From TM7 phylum sp. oral taxon 348 (GTDB taxonomy: Bacteria; Patescibacteriota; Saccharimonadia; Saccharimonadales; Saccharimonadaceae), in contig SDRW01000001.1 of the NCBI GenBank assembly GCA_007845485.1, positions 1 to 64,000 on the forward strand: 64,000 nt of DNA, in the 5' to 3' direction. Made by a program: the position numbers and the translations under genes. How positions within the stretch are numbered: position 1 is the stretch's first letter; each line of letters opens with the position of its first letter. The notes below the pieces were generated by a model. That model did no database searches and was not told where the DNA came from. It saw nothing but the letters and a program-made list of their open reading frames with translations. This document shows positions 56,420 through 64,000 of the stretch, one piece after another.

Positions 56420-57850
56420 TTACAAGCGATTTCTTATTAATTTTTGAGCCAAAGCTGGATTTGCCTTACCTCTAGATCGCTTCATAACTTGTCCGACTAA
56501 ATACCCTATAGCTTTCTCTTTCCCAGCTTTTATATCAGCAATAGAGCTAGCAGAAGAAGGGTCATTCATAACTTCGTCAACAATTTTCGCTATTGCCGCT
56601 TCGTCAGATACTTGTAGTAAATTTCTTTCTTCAGCAAGTTTATGTGGATCAGTCGCACCCTTAAGTAAATCATGAAATAATTCTTTTGCACTTGTACTAC
56701 TAATTTCATTTTTCTCAGACATCTGAGCAAGGTCAATTAGGTCCTGTTTTTCTGGTAAGTCAATATTATCCTCTTCATTACCAGACACAGCACTAGCAAA
56801 CCAATGTGCAACCCGTTTAGCAATTGAATCACCTGCATTATCCTGAATTTCAGATATTTCAATAGCGTATTTTTGGTTATCTAGCAAAGAATTTATTACA
56901 GACTTATCAAGATTTAGTACCTGCCATTTTTTACGATAAAAATCTGGTAAATATGGCACAGTTGATTGAATTTTATCTATCTCCTCTTGAGTTAGCACGA
57001 TAGGTGGAATGTCAGGATCTGGCATATATCGATAATCTTGTTCATCTTCCTTACTGCGCTGGCTGATCGTTATTTGTTTATCATCGTTCCAGCCACGAGT
57101 CTCTTGCTTAACCGCGCCACCGTCTTCAATGATATCGACCTGACGCTTAAATTCATAAGCTGCCGCACGCTCAACACTACGGAATGAATTTAGATTTTTA
57201 ATCTCAGTACGTTTGCCAAGTTTATTAGAATCCTTAAGTGCCACGCTAATATTTACATCAAAACGCATATTACCATGATATAAATCACCGTGAGTTACAC
57301 CTGCATAAGTCATACGGCGATAAAGTTCAACCGCATAAGCTCGCGCCTCAGCTGCACTATGAATATCTGGCTCCGAGACTATCTCTATCAAAGGAGTACC
57401 TGCTCTATTTAAATCAACCAAGCTGTAATCGCCATAATGAGTAAGTTTTCCAGCGTCCTCTTCCATATGGGCATGGTGAATTCGCACTTTAACAGTACCA
57501 CCATCTTCAAGAGGAGCTTCAATCTCACCAGCTCCTATTATTGGATTATACATCTGAGTAGTTTGGTATCCTTTTGGTAGATCTGGATAAAAATAATGCT
57601 TTCGATCAAAATTACTTACTAAAGCAATTTTACTACCAAGAGCTTTACCGGCTTTTATTGCTAGATCAACAGCATGACGATTGAGTGCAGGAAGCATACC
57701 CGGTAGCCCATAATCAATAGCATTAACGTTTGAATTTGGCTCGGCAAAACGAGAATCGTTATCAGCTGAACTAAATAATTTTGTACTAGTTGCAAGTTGT
57801 ACGTGACATTCAATACCAATTGTCATTTCATATTTATCATATTTACTCAT
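56420..57850 (-). CDS. gatB: Asp-tRNA(Asn)/Glu-tRNA(Gln) amidotransferase subunit B
   Basis: Kinase/tRNA-binding subunit of GatCAB, which converts Glu-tRNA(Gln), and often Asp-tRNA(Asn), to the amide form. At 476 aa it has the normal length. GIECHVQL, AEPNSNVNAIDYGLPG (about 36-51), HYFYPDLPKGYQ and the NSFRSVERA segment are present, with a C-terminal YqeY/helical tail domain (about 330-476). The cysteines that some bacteria have around the AEPN motif are absent, as in Firmicutes. Its ATG overlaps the stop of the preceding gene by one base. Confidence 0.97.
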   Translation of the reverse strand: MSKYDKYEMTIGIECHVQLATSTKLFSSADNDSRFAEPNSNVNAIDYGLPGMLPALNRHAVDLAIKAGKALGSKIALVSNFDRKHYFYPDLPKGYQTTQMYNPIIGAGEIEAPLEDGGTVKVRIHHAHMEEDAGKLTHYGDYSLVDLNRAGTPLIEIVSEPDIHSAAEARAYAVELYRRMTYAGVTHGDLYHGNMRFDVNISVALKDSNKLGKRTEIKNLNSFRSVERAAAYEFKRQVDIIEDGGAVKQETRGWNDDKQITISQRSKEDEQDYRYMPDPDIPPIVLTQEEIDKIQSTVPYLPDFYRKKWQVLNLDKSVINSLLDNQKYAIEISEIQDNAGDSIAKRVAHWFASAVSGNEEDNIDLPEKQDLIDLAQMSEKNEISSTSAKELFHDLLKGATDPHKLAEERNLLQVSDEAAIAKIVDEVMNDPSSASSIADIKAGKEKAIGYLVGQVMKRSRGKANPALAQKLIRNRL

Positions 57851-58275
57851 TAAATTGCTCCTATGTCTTTTAGGGCTTTTTTAAAGCTAGCCAAGGCTCG
57901 GCGTGTGGTTACGTAATCAATCTTTACATCTGGTTCATGGGCGATACGATTACGCAATTTATGTGCCGCCCATACTGCATTAAGATTTGAAAAAACTCTA
58001 CTCGCTCTTTTCAGTCTTTCGCCCGCTGTAGTTCCCTTATAACCTAAATCTTTCATGGCGCTATCTAGTAATTTATCAGCATTTAAAATTGCCAAATGAT
58101 AACTCGCTTCTTGATCTCTTTGTAATGAATTTTCAATCTTCAACCAATAAGAACGGTATTTATCTTGATCAATTTTTTTACCGCCACGCATCACTATTGC
58201 AATTAATATTGCGCCACCAATAATCAATATTATTGCAAACATTAATATGATAGTAACCGCATTAGAAGATATCAT
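57850..58275 (-). CDS. Membrane-anchored HEPN-like protein inside the gat operon
   Basis: One N-terminal membrane helix (about 7-29), then a helical domain (about 36-141). The sequence KLRNRIAHEP holds R108-x4-H113, the R-x4-6-H motif of HEPN-fold proteins, followed by a typical polar-acidic helix and a terminal helix (ALASFKKALKDIG). HEPN proteins are often RNases or nucleotide-binding scaffolds. It overlaps gatA by 4 bases (ATGA) and gatB by 1 base, so it is made in step with the amidotransferase. No such subunit is part of known GatCAB. Function unknown. Confidence 0.65.
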   Translation of the reverse strand: MISSNAVTIILMFAIILIIGGAILIAIVMRGGKKIDQDKYRSYWLKIENSLQRDQEASYHLAILNADKLLDSAMKDLGYKGTTAGERLKRASRVFSNLNAVWAAHKLRNRIAHEPDVKIDYVTTRRALASFKKALKDIGAI

Positions 58276-59657
58276 TTTTCAGTCTCCTCTAGGATACGAG
58301 CTAAAGATAATATATTTGCATCATCTTTTTGTTTGCCAATTAATTGCAACCCTACCGGCATACCTTCAGAAAAACCAGCTGGAACACTAATTGATGGTAG
58401 ACCAGCCAAACTAGCTGGTACTGTCATAATATCCTCAAGATACATCGTCAAAGGATCAGAGCTTTTACTACCAATTTTGAAAGCTGGAGTTGGCGCAACA
58501 GGACCTATCAAAGCATCATAATTATCTAATGCTTTAGTAAATTCTTTTATTAGAAGTGTACGTGCTTTTTGGGCTTTTTGGTAATATGCGTCAAAATATC
58601 CACTCGAAAGTACATAGTTTCCGATCATAATTCTACGCTTATTTTCTGGCATAAATCCATTACTACGAGTTTTTGCATAAACTTCTTCTAGTCCCATCAG
58701 CCCTTCGGCTCGGTTACCGTAACGAATTCCATCGTAGCGTGATAAGTTGGAACTGATTTCAGCAGGAATTACTACATAATAAATAGCAAGCGCATATTTA
58801 ATCATAGGCAGGCTAATCTTTTCGATTACATAACCTGATTTTTCATATACCCTAATAGCATTTTCTACAACATTTCTTACACCAGGATCTACACCTTCAG
58901 TAATAAATTCTTCAATTACAGCAATCTTTTTCTTACCGTTTGGTATATTTTTTGGAGCAAAAAAATCTGGAAGCGTAGTCATATCTTTTTTGTCCTCTCC
59001 AGAGATAATAGACATTACACTTTCAGTATCTTTAATATTAGATGATAAAACGCCAATGGTATCAGTACTACTAGCCATAGCAATAACTCCATAACGGCTA
59101 ACAGTTCCATAAGTTGGCTTGAACCCAACCACTCCATTGAAGCTTGCGGGTTGACGAATTGATCCGCCAGTATCCGTACCAAGTGTAAATGGTACAATAT
59201 CCAGTGCAACAGCAACAGCAGAACCGCCACTACTACCGCCAGCAACCGTAGTAGAATCTATAGCATTTTTTGTAACACCAAATGCCGAATTTTCAGTACT
59301 TCCACCGTGAGCAAATGAATCTAAATTTACAGAGCCTACACATATTGCACCTTCGCTCTCAAGACGCTCAATAGCCTCTGATTGAAGTGGGGCAGTAAAA
59401 TTACTTAATAATCTACTAGCGGCAGTCGTAGCGCCATCAAAATGTAAAAAATTATCTTTAACAGCAAAAGGCACGCCAGCAAGGCTACCTTTTATTTCGC
59501 CACTATCAACCTTTTTCGCCCGTTCTATAGCCCTATCCCTAGATATATGTAAAAATACATTATAGCCAGAGCTTTCTTCAGCCTTTTTTATCGCAGTTTC
59601 AATTTCAGTAACCGCTCCATTTTCTGCAATTCTTGATTTCACATCGGCAATATTCAT
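58272..59657 (-). CDS. gatA: Asp-tRNA(Asn)/Glu-tRNA(Gln) amidotransferase subunit A
   Basis: Glutaminase subunit of GatCAB of the amidase-signature family. The catalytic Lys lies in PFAVKDNF (about 62-69), and the Ser-cisSer region is in AGGSSGGSAVAVA (about 138-150) with DTGGSIRQPA (about 161-170). At 461 aa it is slightly short compared with about 485 but complete. It overlaps gatC by 4 bases (ATGA). Confidence 0.97.
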   Translation of the reverse strand: MNIADVKSRIAENGAVTEIETAIKKAEESSGYNVFLHISRDRAIERAKKVDSGEIKGSLAGVPFAVKDNFLHFDGATTAASRLLSNFTAPLQSEAIERLESEGAICVGSVNLDSFAHGGSTENSAFGVTKNAIDSTTVAGGSSGGSAVAVALDIVPFTLGTDTGGSIRQPASFNGVVGFKPTYGTVSRYGVIAMASSTDTIGVLSSNIKDTESVMSIISGEDKKDMTTLPDFFAPKNIPNGKKKIAVIEEFITEGVDPGVRNVVENAIRVYEKSGYVIEKISLPMIKYALAIYYVVIPAEISSNLSRYDGIRYGNRAEGLMGLEEVYAKTRSNGFMPENKRRIMIGNYVLSSGYFDAYYQKAQKARTLLIKEFTKALDNYDALIGPVAPTPAFKIGSKSSDPLTMYLEDIMTVPASLAGLPSISVPAGFSEGMPVGLQLIGKQKDDANILSLARILEETEK

Positions 59658-59947
59658 AATACTTTAGGTACCTTTATCTGTGAATTTAAAATATTATTAC
59701 CAGCACATTGCAACAAATCATCACGCGATGGTGATGGTTTCTCTATAACGTCTTTGCGCCAAACATTTTTTAAACCCGTTACTTGATATGTTGGTTCTAT
59801 TGAATCCGTATCTAGCTCTTTTAGCTGATCAATATAAGCTAGAGTGCGCTCAATATCTAAAGCAAAACTATTAGCTTCATCTTCCGTAATCTCGATATTG
59901 CCAAGTTGAGCCATCTTCTTTACAGTATCTTTGGTAATTTTTGTCAT
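59654..59947 (-). CDS. gatC: Asp-tRNA(Asn)/Glu-tRNA(Gln) amidotransferase subunit C
   Basis: Small clamp subunit that holds GatA to GatB. At 97 aa it has the normal length; the KKMAQLGNIEITEDEA N-terminus, the ERTLAYIDQL helix and the TYQVTGLKNVWRKD C-terminal segment are typical. It is the first gene of gatC-gatA-HEPN-gatB. An extended -10 element (TGGTATAAT) ends 6 bases before the ATG and there is no SD, so the operon mRNA is probably leaderless. Confidence 0.95.
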   Translation of the reverse strand: MTKITKDTVKKMAQLGNIEITEDEANSFALDIERTLAYIDQLKELDTDSIEPTYQVTGLKNVWRKDVIEKPSPSRDDLLQCAGNNILNSQIKVPKVL

Positions 59948-59953
59948 ACATAT

Positions 59954-59962
59954 ATTATACCA
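59954..59962 (-). promoter_or_regulatory. Extended -10 promoter of the gat operon
   Basis: TGG-TATAAT on the minus strand, with the hexamer at 59954-59959, ends exactly 6 bases before the gatC ATG. No good -35 is seen, as expected for an extended -10 promoter. Confidence 0.6.
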
Positions 59963-59976
59963 TTACTGCACACATA

Positions 59977-62499
59977 CTAATATCTGTAGTTGTCATCTTG
60001 GGAGTATTGCGAATTTTGATTACCTGCGGGTGGTGGAGTTTGATTATTTTGGGGATTACTATAAGGATTAGGATTATATCCTGAGGGGTATTGTGATGGT
60101 GTAACTGGTGGCTGCTGATTATAACTCTGATTTGGATATACACCTGATGGATTTGAAGCCTGGGCTGGATATATAGTTTGCTGAGATTGTTGGAAAGCAT
60201 TACCCACCGCTCCGCCAGACCCGTTCATATATCCATATTGAGAAACCGCCTGGGGGCGTATAAATAAACGTATAAATAAACGTATAATAATAAGTAATAG
60301 TAGAAAAATTGCAGATACTATAGTAACTAGCCTAGAAATTGATACGCCTATATTCATAACAGAAGTATCAGTATCCTTTCCAATTTGAGATTTAGAAAAA
60401 TCAGCAAAACTCTTCGCTAAGTAATTTTGTGGATATTGCCGCGACACACTAATAAATTGGTCTGTAGCTTTTTTGTAGTTACCACGAATCAACTCATTTA
60501 ATGCATTGTTCCATAAATCAGATACCACACTTGAGTTATTTATAACTTTATTATTATCTTTGACAATCAGTTTAACTTCAGATATATCTCTAATAACTGA
60601 TCCAGATATACAATCACCATTAGGACATTGAGCGGTATTATATGAAGCCACACCTATGGCTCGCCCTTCGCTATTAATAGCAAGTGAACCTGCCATGCCT
60701 GAATGTAACGGTGAGTTTAAAACTAGTAAACGCTGAGCATCACCTCCAGCAAAAGTCTGTTTTGCTTCACCCTGTTTAAACATAGCTGTTGATCGCAATT
60801 GACCTGTCAAGATAGACCCAGATGAATACATGGGCATACCGATTATGCCAACTAAGCTATCTTTTGGAACAGTTGACGACCCAGCTAATAGAACCGCTGG
60901 ATAAGACCCAGTCTTCTTCAGTTTCAAGATGCTAACATCGTTCTTAAGGTTATCGCCTTTAAATATATCTGTTTGACTCTTTTCAGCATCATATTTTTTA
61001 CTTATCATTTCAGCTTCAAGCACATTATCTGAATAATTAAATTCGAGACTACCATTATTCTTTCTATTAATAGCTATCGGCTTGTCAGAAGTCTGAACTG
61101 CATAGGAATACTTTTCGCGCTCTAAGGATATTTTATCGTTATCTATCATATCAGCCAACATATAAATTTTTTCTATAATATCTTGATTACGCTCAGATAA
61201 TCCAGAATTAATTGCATCGACATCGGTTTGCATTAATAATTTAGATTCAAGCATATATTGCAAAATACGACCTAACCTCTCTGATGCTTGTTCTACATTA
61301 GAAGGGTTTGTTATATATGCTCTTATAGCTTCACGCGGAGTGACGTTAATATTACTTGCGGCAGTCGCAATCATACCATCACTAGATATAAAGAATCCAC
61401 TTCCAGCCTTTTCTACACAGGCGCCAGTGAGCTGCGTTCCAATCTTACCGTCTGGTAGGGTCAATTTTATATCTGCACAATATAACATTCCCGTTCGCAC
61501 TACCGACGGGACTACACTAGCAAAGTTACGAAAACTACTAGTTGAAGAAAGATATGATGAAATATTGTTACTAATAGTTTTATTATCTTTCTTATTTTTA
61601 TTGTCGCTTTTTACTGTATCTACATCAGACTTAGCAATAGATTCTTTTTTACTGTCAGTCATGGTATTATTATCTGAATCATCAGCTTTATCTACTATAC
61701 TATCTTCGCTTGGCTTACTATAACTAATATTCATTAATACTTGTTCTAATTGAGAAGCCACACTAAAATTCATAGCTCTGATATTATCAATACATGCAAT
61801 ATAAGGCCTATCGTTTTGGATAGTAAAATAACAATCTTCGCGTCGCAAGCTAGTTACTCCATAGCGTTCATCTTTATTGGTATAGCTAACTTTTTTGTAT
61901 TTAAAATCTTTAAAATTTATATCTTTACTGGAGCTAATTTCAATTGATCGATTATCAGATGATCGTTGCTCATTATTTGATTTTATCAAGGCATCAATCT
62001 TTGAAAGATTTTTATAACCTTCTTTCCCTAATAATTTTTCCCAGTATTTTTTATCACTAGTGGATGTAATCCTAAGCTCAGGGCTAACCAACGTAATTTC
62101 ATCCCGCGCAGCTTGATTTGTTTCAACGGGTCGAATTCGAATAACGCCGTAATCTCGTTTTTCGTCCAAATCATCGCCAGAAAAAGTAGAACCATCAGCA
62201 AACCCAAAAGCCATTAATTCTCGACTATTATATTTTACCGACACACCCAAATTAGACTTGACTTCCTGATTCAACGGGGCGCTATCTTTGGTATCGAGTA
62301 GCGCAGCCATTTCATTTGGAGTTTTTCCATTATCCGATGAGCTTTTTGACGCACAAAATATCCATACACCAACACTGATAAATAAACAAAATCCTGTGGT
62401 TATCATCAATATGAAAATAATCTTAGTTGCGGATGATTTTTTCGGCAAAGTTTGAGGCTGTGTATTATAAGGTTGGTTCGGATATTGATTTGGGTACAT
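59977..62499 (-). CDS. Two-TM trypsin-fold pseudoprotease with YPNQ-rich tails
   Basis: A large envelope protein of 840 aa. The N-terminal tail contains YPNQ twice, a membrane helix follows (about 26-49), then an external region with a Ser/Lys/Asp-rich linker (about 265-320), a trypsin-like domain (about 330-660), a short helical repeat-like stretch, a second membrane helix (about 723-745, ending in repeated IRLF) and a Pro/Gln/Asn/Tyr-rich tail with another YPNQ. In the protease-like part, the HtrA/trypsin TAAHC position reads TAASN and the GNSGGP position reads GMAGSL, so both His and Ser of the triad are lost, while NDVSILKL keeps the Asp strand. Likely a scaffold or binding protein. Upstream of gatC on the same strand. 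Confidence 0.75.
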   Translation of the reverse strand: MYPNQYPNQPYNTQPQTLPKKSSATKIIFILMITTGFCLFISVGVWIFCASKSSSDNGKTPNEMAALLDTKDSAPLNQEVKSNLGVSVKYNSRELMAFGFADGSTFSGDDLDEKRDYGVIRIRPVETNQAARDEITLVSPELRITSTSDKKYWEKLLGKEGYKNLSKIDALIKSNNEQRSSDNRSIEISSSKDINFKDFKYKKVSYTNKDERYGVTSLRREDCYFTIQNDRPYIACIDNIRAMNFSVASQLEQVLMNISYSKPSEDSIVDKADDSDNNTMTDSKKESIAKSDVDTVKSDNKNKKDNKTISNNISSYLSSTSSFRNFASVVPSVVRTGMLYCADIKLTLPDGKIGTQLTGACVEKAGSGFFISSDGMIATAASNINVTPREAIRAYITNPSNVEQASERLGRILQYMLESKLLMQTDVDAINSGLSERNQDIIEKIYMLADMIDNDKISLEREKYSYAVQTSDKPIAINRKNNGSLEFNYSDNVLEAEMISKKYDAEKSQTDIFKGDNLKNDVSILKLKKTGSYPAVLLAGSSTVPKDSLVGIIGMPMYSSGSILTGQLRSTAMFKQGEAKQTFAGGDAQRLLVLNSPLHSGMAGSLAINSEGRAIGVASYNTAQCPNGDCISGSVIRDISEVKLIVKDNNKVINNSSVVSDLWNNALNELIRGNYKKATDQFISVSRQYPQNYLAKSFADFSKSQIGKDTDTSVMNIGVSISRLVTIVSAIFLLLLIIIRLFIRLFIRPQAVSQYGYMNGSGGAVGNAFQQSQQTIYPAQASNPSGVYPNQSYNQQPPVTPSQYPSGYNPNPYSNPQNNQTPPPAGNQNSQYSQDDNYRY

Positions 62500-62525
62500 A
62501 ATTTATATATATTTTAGCATAATTA

Positions 62526-64000
62526 TTATTGTTTCTTGCGAATTTCAGCAATTAAATCACGTAATTCAGCAGCCTTTTCAAATTCCAAATTAGCACTAGC
62601 TAAATTCATCTGGTTAGTTAAATCTTTGACTAAAGCTCCATATTCTTCTTTTGGAATCTTTTTTAGATCAATTTTTGGTTTCTCATTATCCTTTTGTGGA
62701 ATTATCGCACGAAGACCCTCATCAATCGCCTTATTGACCCCACGAGGTGTAATATTATTCTCTAAGTTATATTGTTGTTGTAATTTTCGCCGAGAATTTG
62801 TTTTATCAATAGCTAGACGCATACTCCTAGTTATTACGTCACCATACATCAAAACTTTACCTTCAACATGACGGGCAGCTCTACCAATAGTCTGAATGAG
62901 AGCACTCTCACTACGTAAAAAACCCTCTTTATCTGCATCCATAATCGCAACTAAACTTACCTCGGGTAAATCTAACCCTTCTCGTAACAAATTAATACCA
63001 ACTAATACATCATAAACACCAGATCTTAGATCTCGCAGAATATCACCACGCTCAAGAGTATCAATTTCGCTATGAATATACGCTGTTTTTATACCAAGTT
63101 CTTGAAGATATGCACTCAAATCTTCAGCCATACGTTTAGTTAAAGTAGTAACAAGAACACGCTGTTTTTTATTAATGCGATCACGTATTTCTTTAATTAG
63201 ATCGTCAACCTGACCTTCAGTTGGTCTTATATCAATCTCTGGATCAAGTAGCCCAGTTGGACGAATAATCTGCCTTGCCAATGTTGAGCTGTGCTGAAGT
63301 TCATAATCACCAGGTGTAGCGGAAATATAAATAGCTTGATTAATATGATTATAAAATTCTTCAAATTTGAGAGGTCGATTATCTAACGCGCTAGGCAAGC
63401 GAAATCCATGTTCAACCAAAACCTCTTTACGTGCACGATCTCCATTATACATCCCCCTAACCTGAGGTAATGTCATATGAGATTCGTCAACTAAAAGCAA
63501 CCAATCATCAGGGAAATAATCAATTAAAGTTGCTGGCTGCTCGCCCTGCTCACGATTACTTAAATACCGACTATAATTTTCTATACCTTTGACAAATCCT
63601 GTTTGTTCAAGCATTTCTAAATCATACTTAGTGCGTTGCGATAACCGCTGAGCTTCTAAGAATTTATGATTTCTTTCAAACCAAGCTAATCTATCCTCAA
63701 ACTCCTTCTTTATGCCTTCAATGGCCTTCATGATCATTTCTTTTGGAGTAGCATAATGACTATTAGGAAAGATAGAAATTTGCCTTGGTTCACCTGTAAT
63801 TTCTCCAGTTAAAGGATTAAGTCTCGTTATTCTATCGACTTCATCACCAAAAAACTCTATCCTATAAGCTTGATCCATACCCGCGGGAAATATATCAACA
63901 ACGTCACCCTTAACCCTAAAGATTCCACGATCGAAATCAATATCATTACGCTGATATTGAATATCTGTTAATTGGCGGATAAATTTGTCCTGGCGGCGAT
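62526..64000 (-). CDS. uvrB: UvrABC system protein B (5' end beyond the window)
   Basis: DNA damage-verification helicase of nucleotide excision repair. The frame stays open to the window edge; the 40 codons before the internal ATG at 63878 read [10 protein letters not shown] and [11 protein letters not shown], a characteristic UvrB segment, so the true start and the Walker A motif lie outside. Seen here: the SATPGDYE motif, the [17 protein letters not shown] helicase motif, QTIGRAARH motif VI and a C-terminal UVR domain (last about 35 residues) that binds UvrC. Confidence 0.97.
   Translation of the reverse strand, partial: RRQDKFIRQLTDIQYQRNDIDFDRGIFRVKGDVVDIFPAGMDQAYRIEFFGDEVDRITRLNPLTGEITGEPRQISIFPNSHYATPKEMIMKAIEGIKKEFEDRLAWFERNHKFLEAQRLSQRTKYDLEMLEQTGFVKGIENYSRYLSNREQGEQPATLIDYFPDDWLLLVDESHMTLPQVRGMYNGDRARKEVLVEHGFRLPSALDNRPLKFEEFYNHINQAIYISATPGDYELQHSSTLARQIIRPTGLLDPEIDIRPTEGQVDDLIKEIRDRINKKQRVLVTTLTKRMAEDLSAYLQELGIKTAYIHSEIDTLERGDILRDLRSGVYDVLVGINLLREGLDLPEVSLVAIMDADKEGFLRSESALIQTIGRAARHVEGKVLMYGDVITRSMRLAIDKTNSRRKLQQQYNLENNITPRGVNKAIDEGLRAIIPQKDNEKPKIDLKKIPKEEYGALVKDLTNQMNLASANLEFEKAAELRDLIAEIRKKQ

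Noticed and set aside
60265-60300. Short 12-base tandem repeat in the gene at 59977 (IRLF repeated)
   Set aside because: It encodes the end of a membrane helix and has only about two copies; no separate function is needed.
1-64000. Alternative genetic code with UGA read as Gly, as in Gracilibacteria
   Set aside because: Several complete proteins end at TGA at the expected length and no conserved protein contains an internal TGA.

Overview
The window looks like a chromosome segment of a reduced-genome Patescibacterium (CPR), most likely a Candidatus Saccharibacteria (TM7) member. This is an inference from overall gene content and AT-rich composition, not from a database search. TGA is used as an ordinary stop (for example gatA and the membrane gene ending at 22785), so UGA-recoding groups such as Gracilibacteria and Absconditabacteria are unlikely. 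I saw no mobile element, prophage or CRISPR array. Genes are tightly packed, with frequent 1-17 base overlaps, and no stretch above 300 bases lacks a gene or RNA.

Layout. 1-4.7 kb: an unknown gene, a CIRCE-controlled short ClpB and a ThrE-type exporter. 4.8-15.3 kb: information-processing block on the minus strand (rpoB-rpoC, then rpsL-rpsG-fusA). 15.5-25.7 kb: VIT-like transporter, a lipoprotein, CIRCE-controlled clpP, trigger factor, a degenerate histidyl-tRNA-synthetase-like protein, an LPKTG wall-anchored surface protein, a SPOUT methylase, two small membrane proteins and two tRNA-Leu genes flanking a FAD oxidase. 25.9-36.4 kb: tyrS-yibE/F, then pgm-recG-unknown-rsmD, then a class A PBP. 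36.6-43.6 kb: a nusA-clpC-(HExxH protein)-radA-PIN/TRAM cluster resembling the clpC-radA-yacL order of Firmicutes. 43.7-51.4 kb: COG0523 GTPase, secreted HNH nuclease, UDG-like protein, an RNase HII-YraN fusion, rplS, malic enzyme, a PilB/GspE ATPase and a second SPOUT methylase. 51.4-64 kb: dnaE, galU, a gatC-gatA-(HEPN-like)-gatB operon, a two-TM trypsin-fold pseudoprotease and uvrB, which runs off the end.

The strongest regulatory signals are four. First, three CIRCE operators sit on clpB, clpP and clpC, each with a TTGC-type -35 element inside the 9-base CIRCE spacer and a TATAAT -10 element 6-8 bases downstream. Second, nusA has a strong promoter followed by an intrinsic terminator inside its own short leader, which suggests NusA-dependent autoattenuation. 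Third, many genes have a -10 hexamer ending 6-10 bases before the start codon and no Shine-Dalgarno, pointing to widespread leaderless transcription, while operon-internal genes use good SD sequences. Fourth, rplS and rpsL have structured or long leaders.

The strongest protein-level observations are these. RNA polymerase beta' has lost all cysteines of both classical zinc sites, and the PilB-type ATPase has lost its tetracysteine site, while RadA keeps its zinc finger. There is a catalytically dead-looking HisRS paralogue. A serine-protease-fold protein lacks the catalytic His and Ser and has YPNQ-rich tails at both ends. A HEPN-like membrane protein is coupled inside the gatCAB operon. Finally, an AT-rich UDG-like gene may be a recent acquisition.
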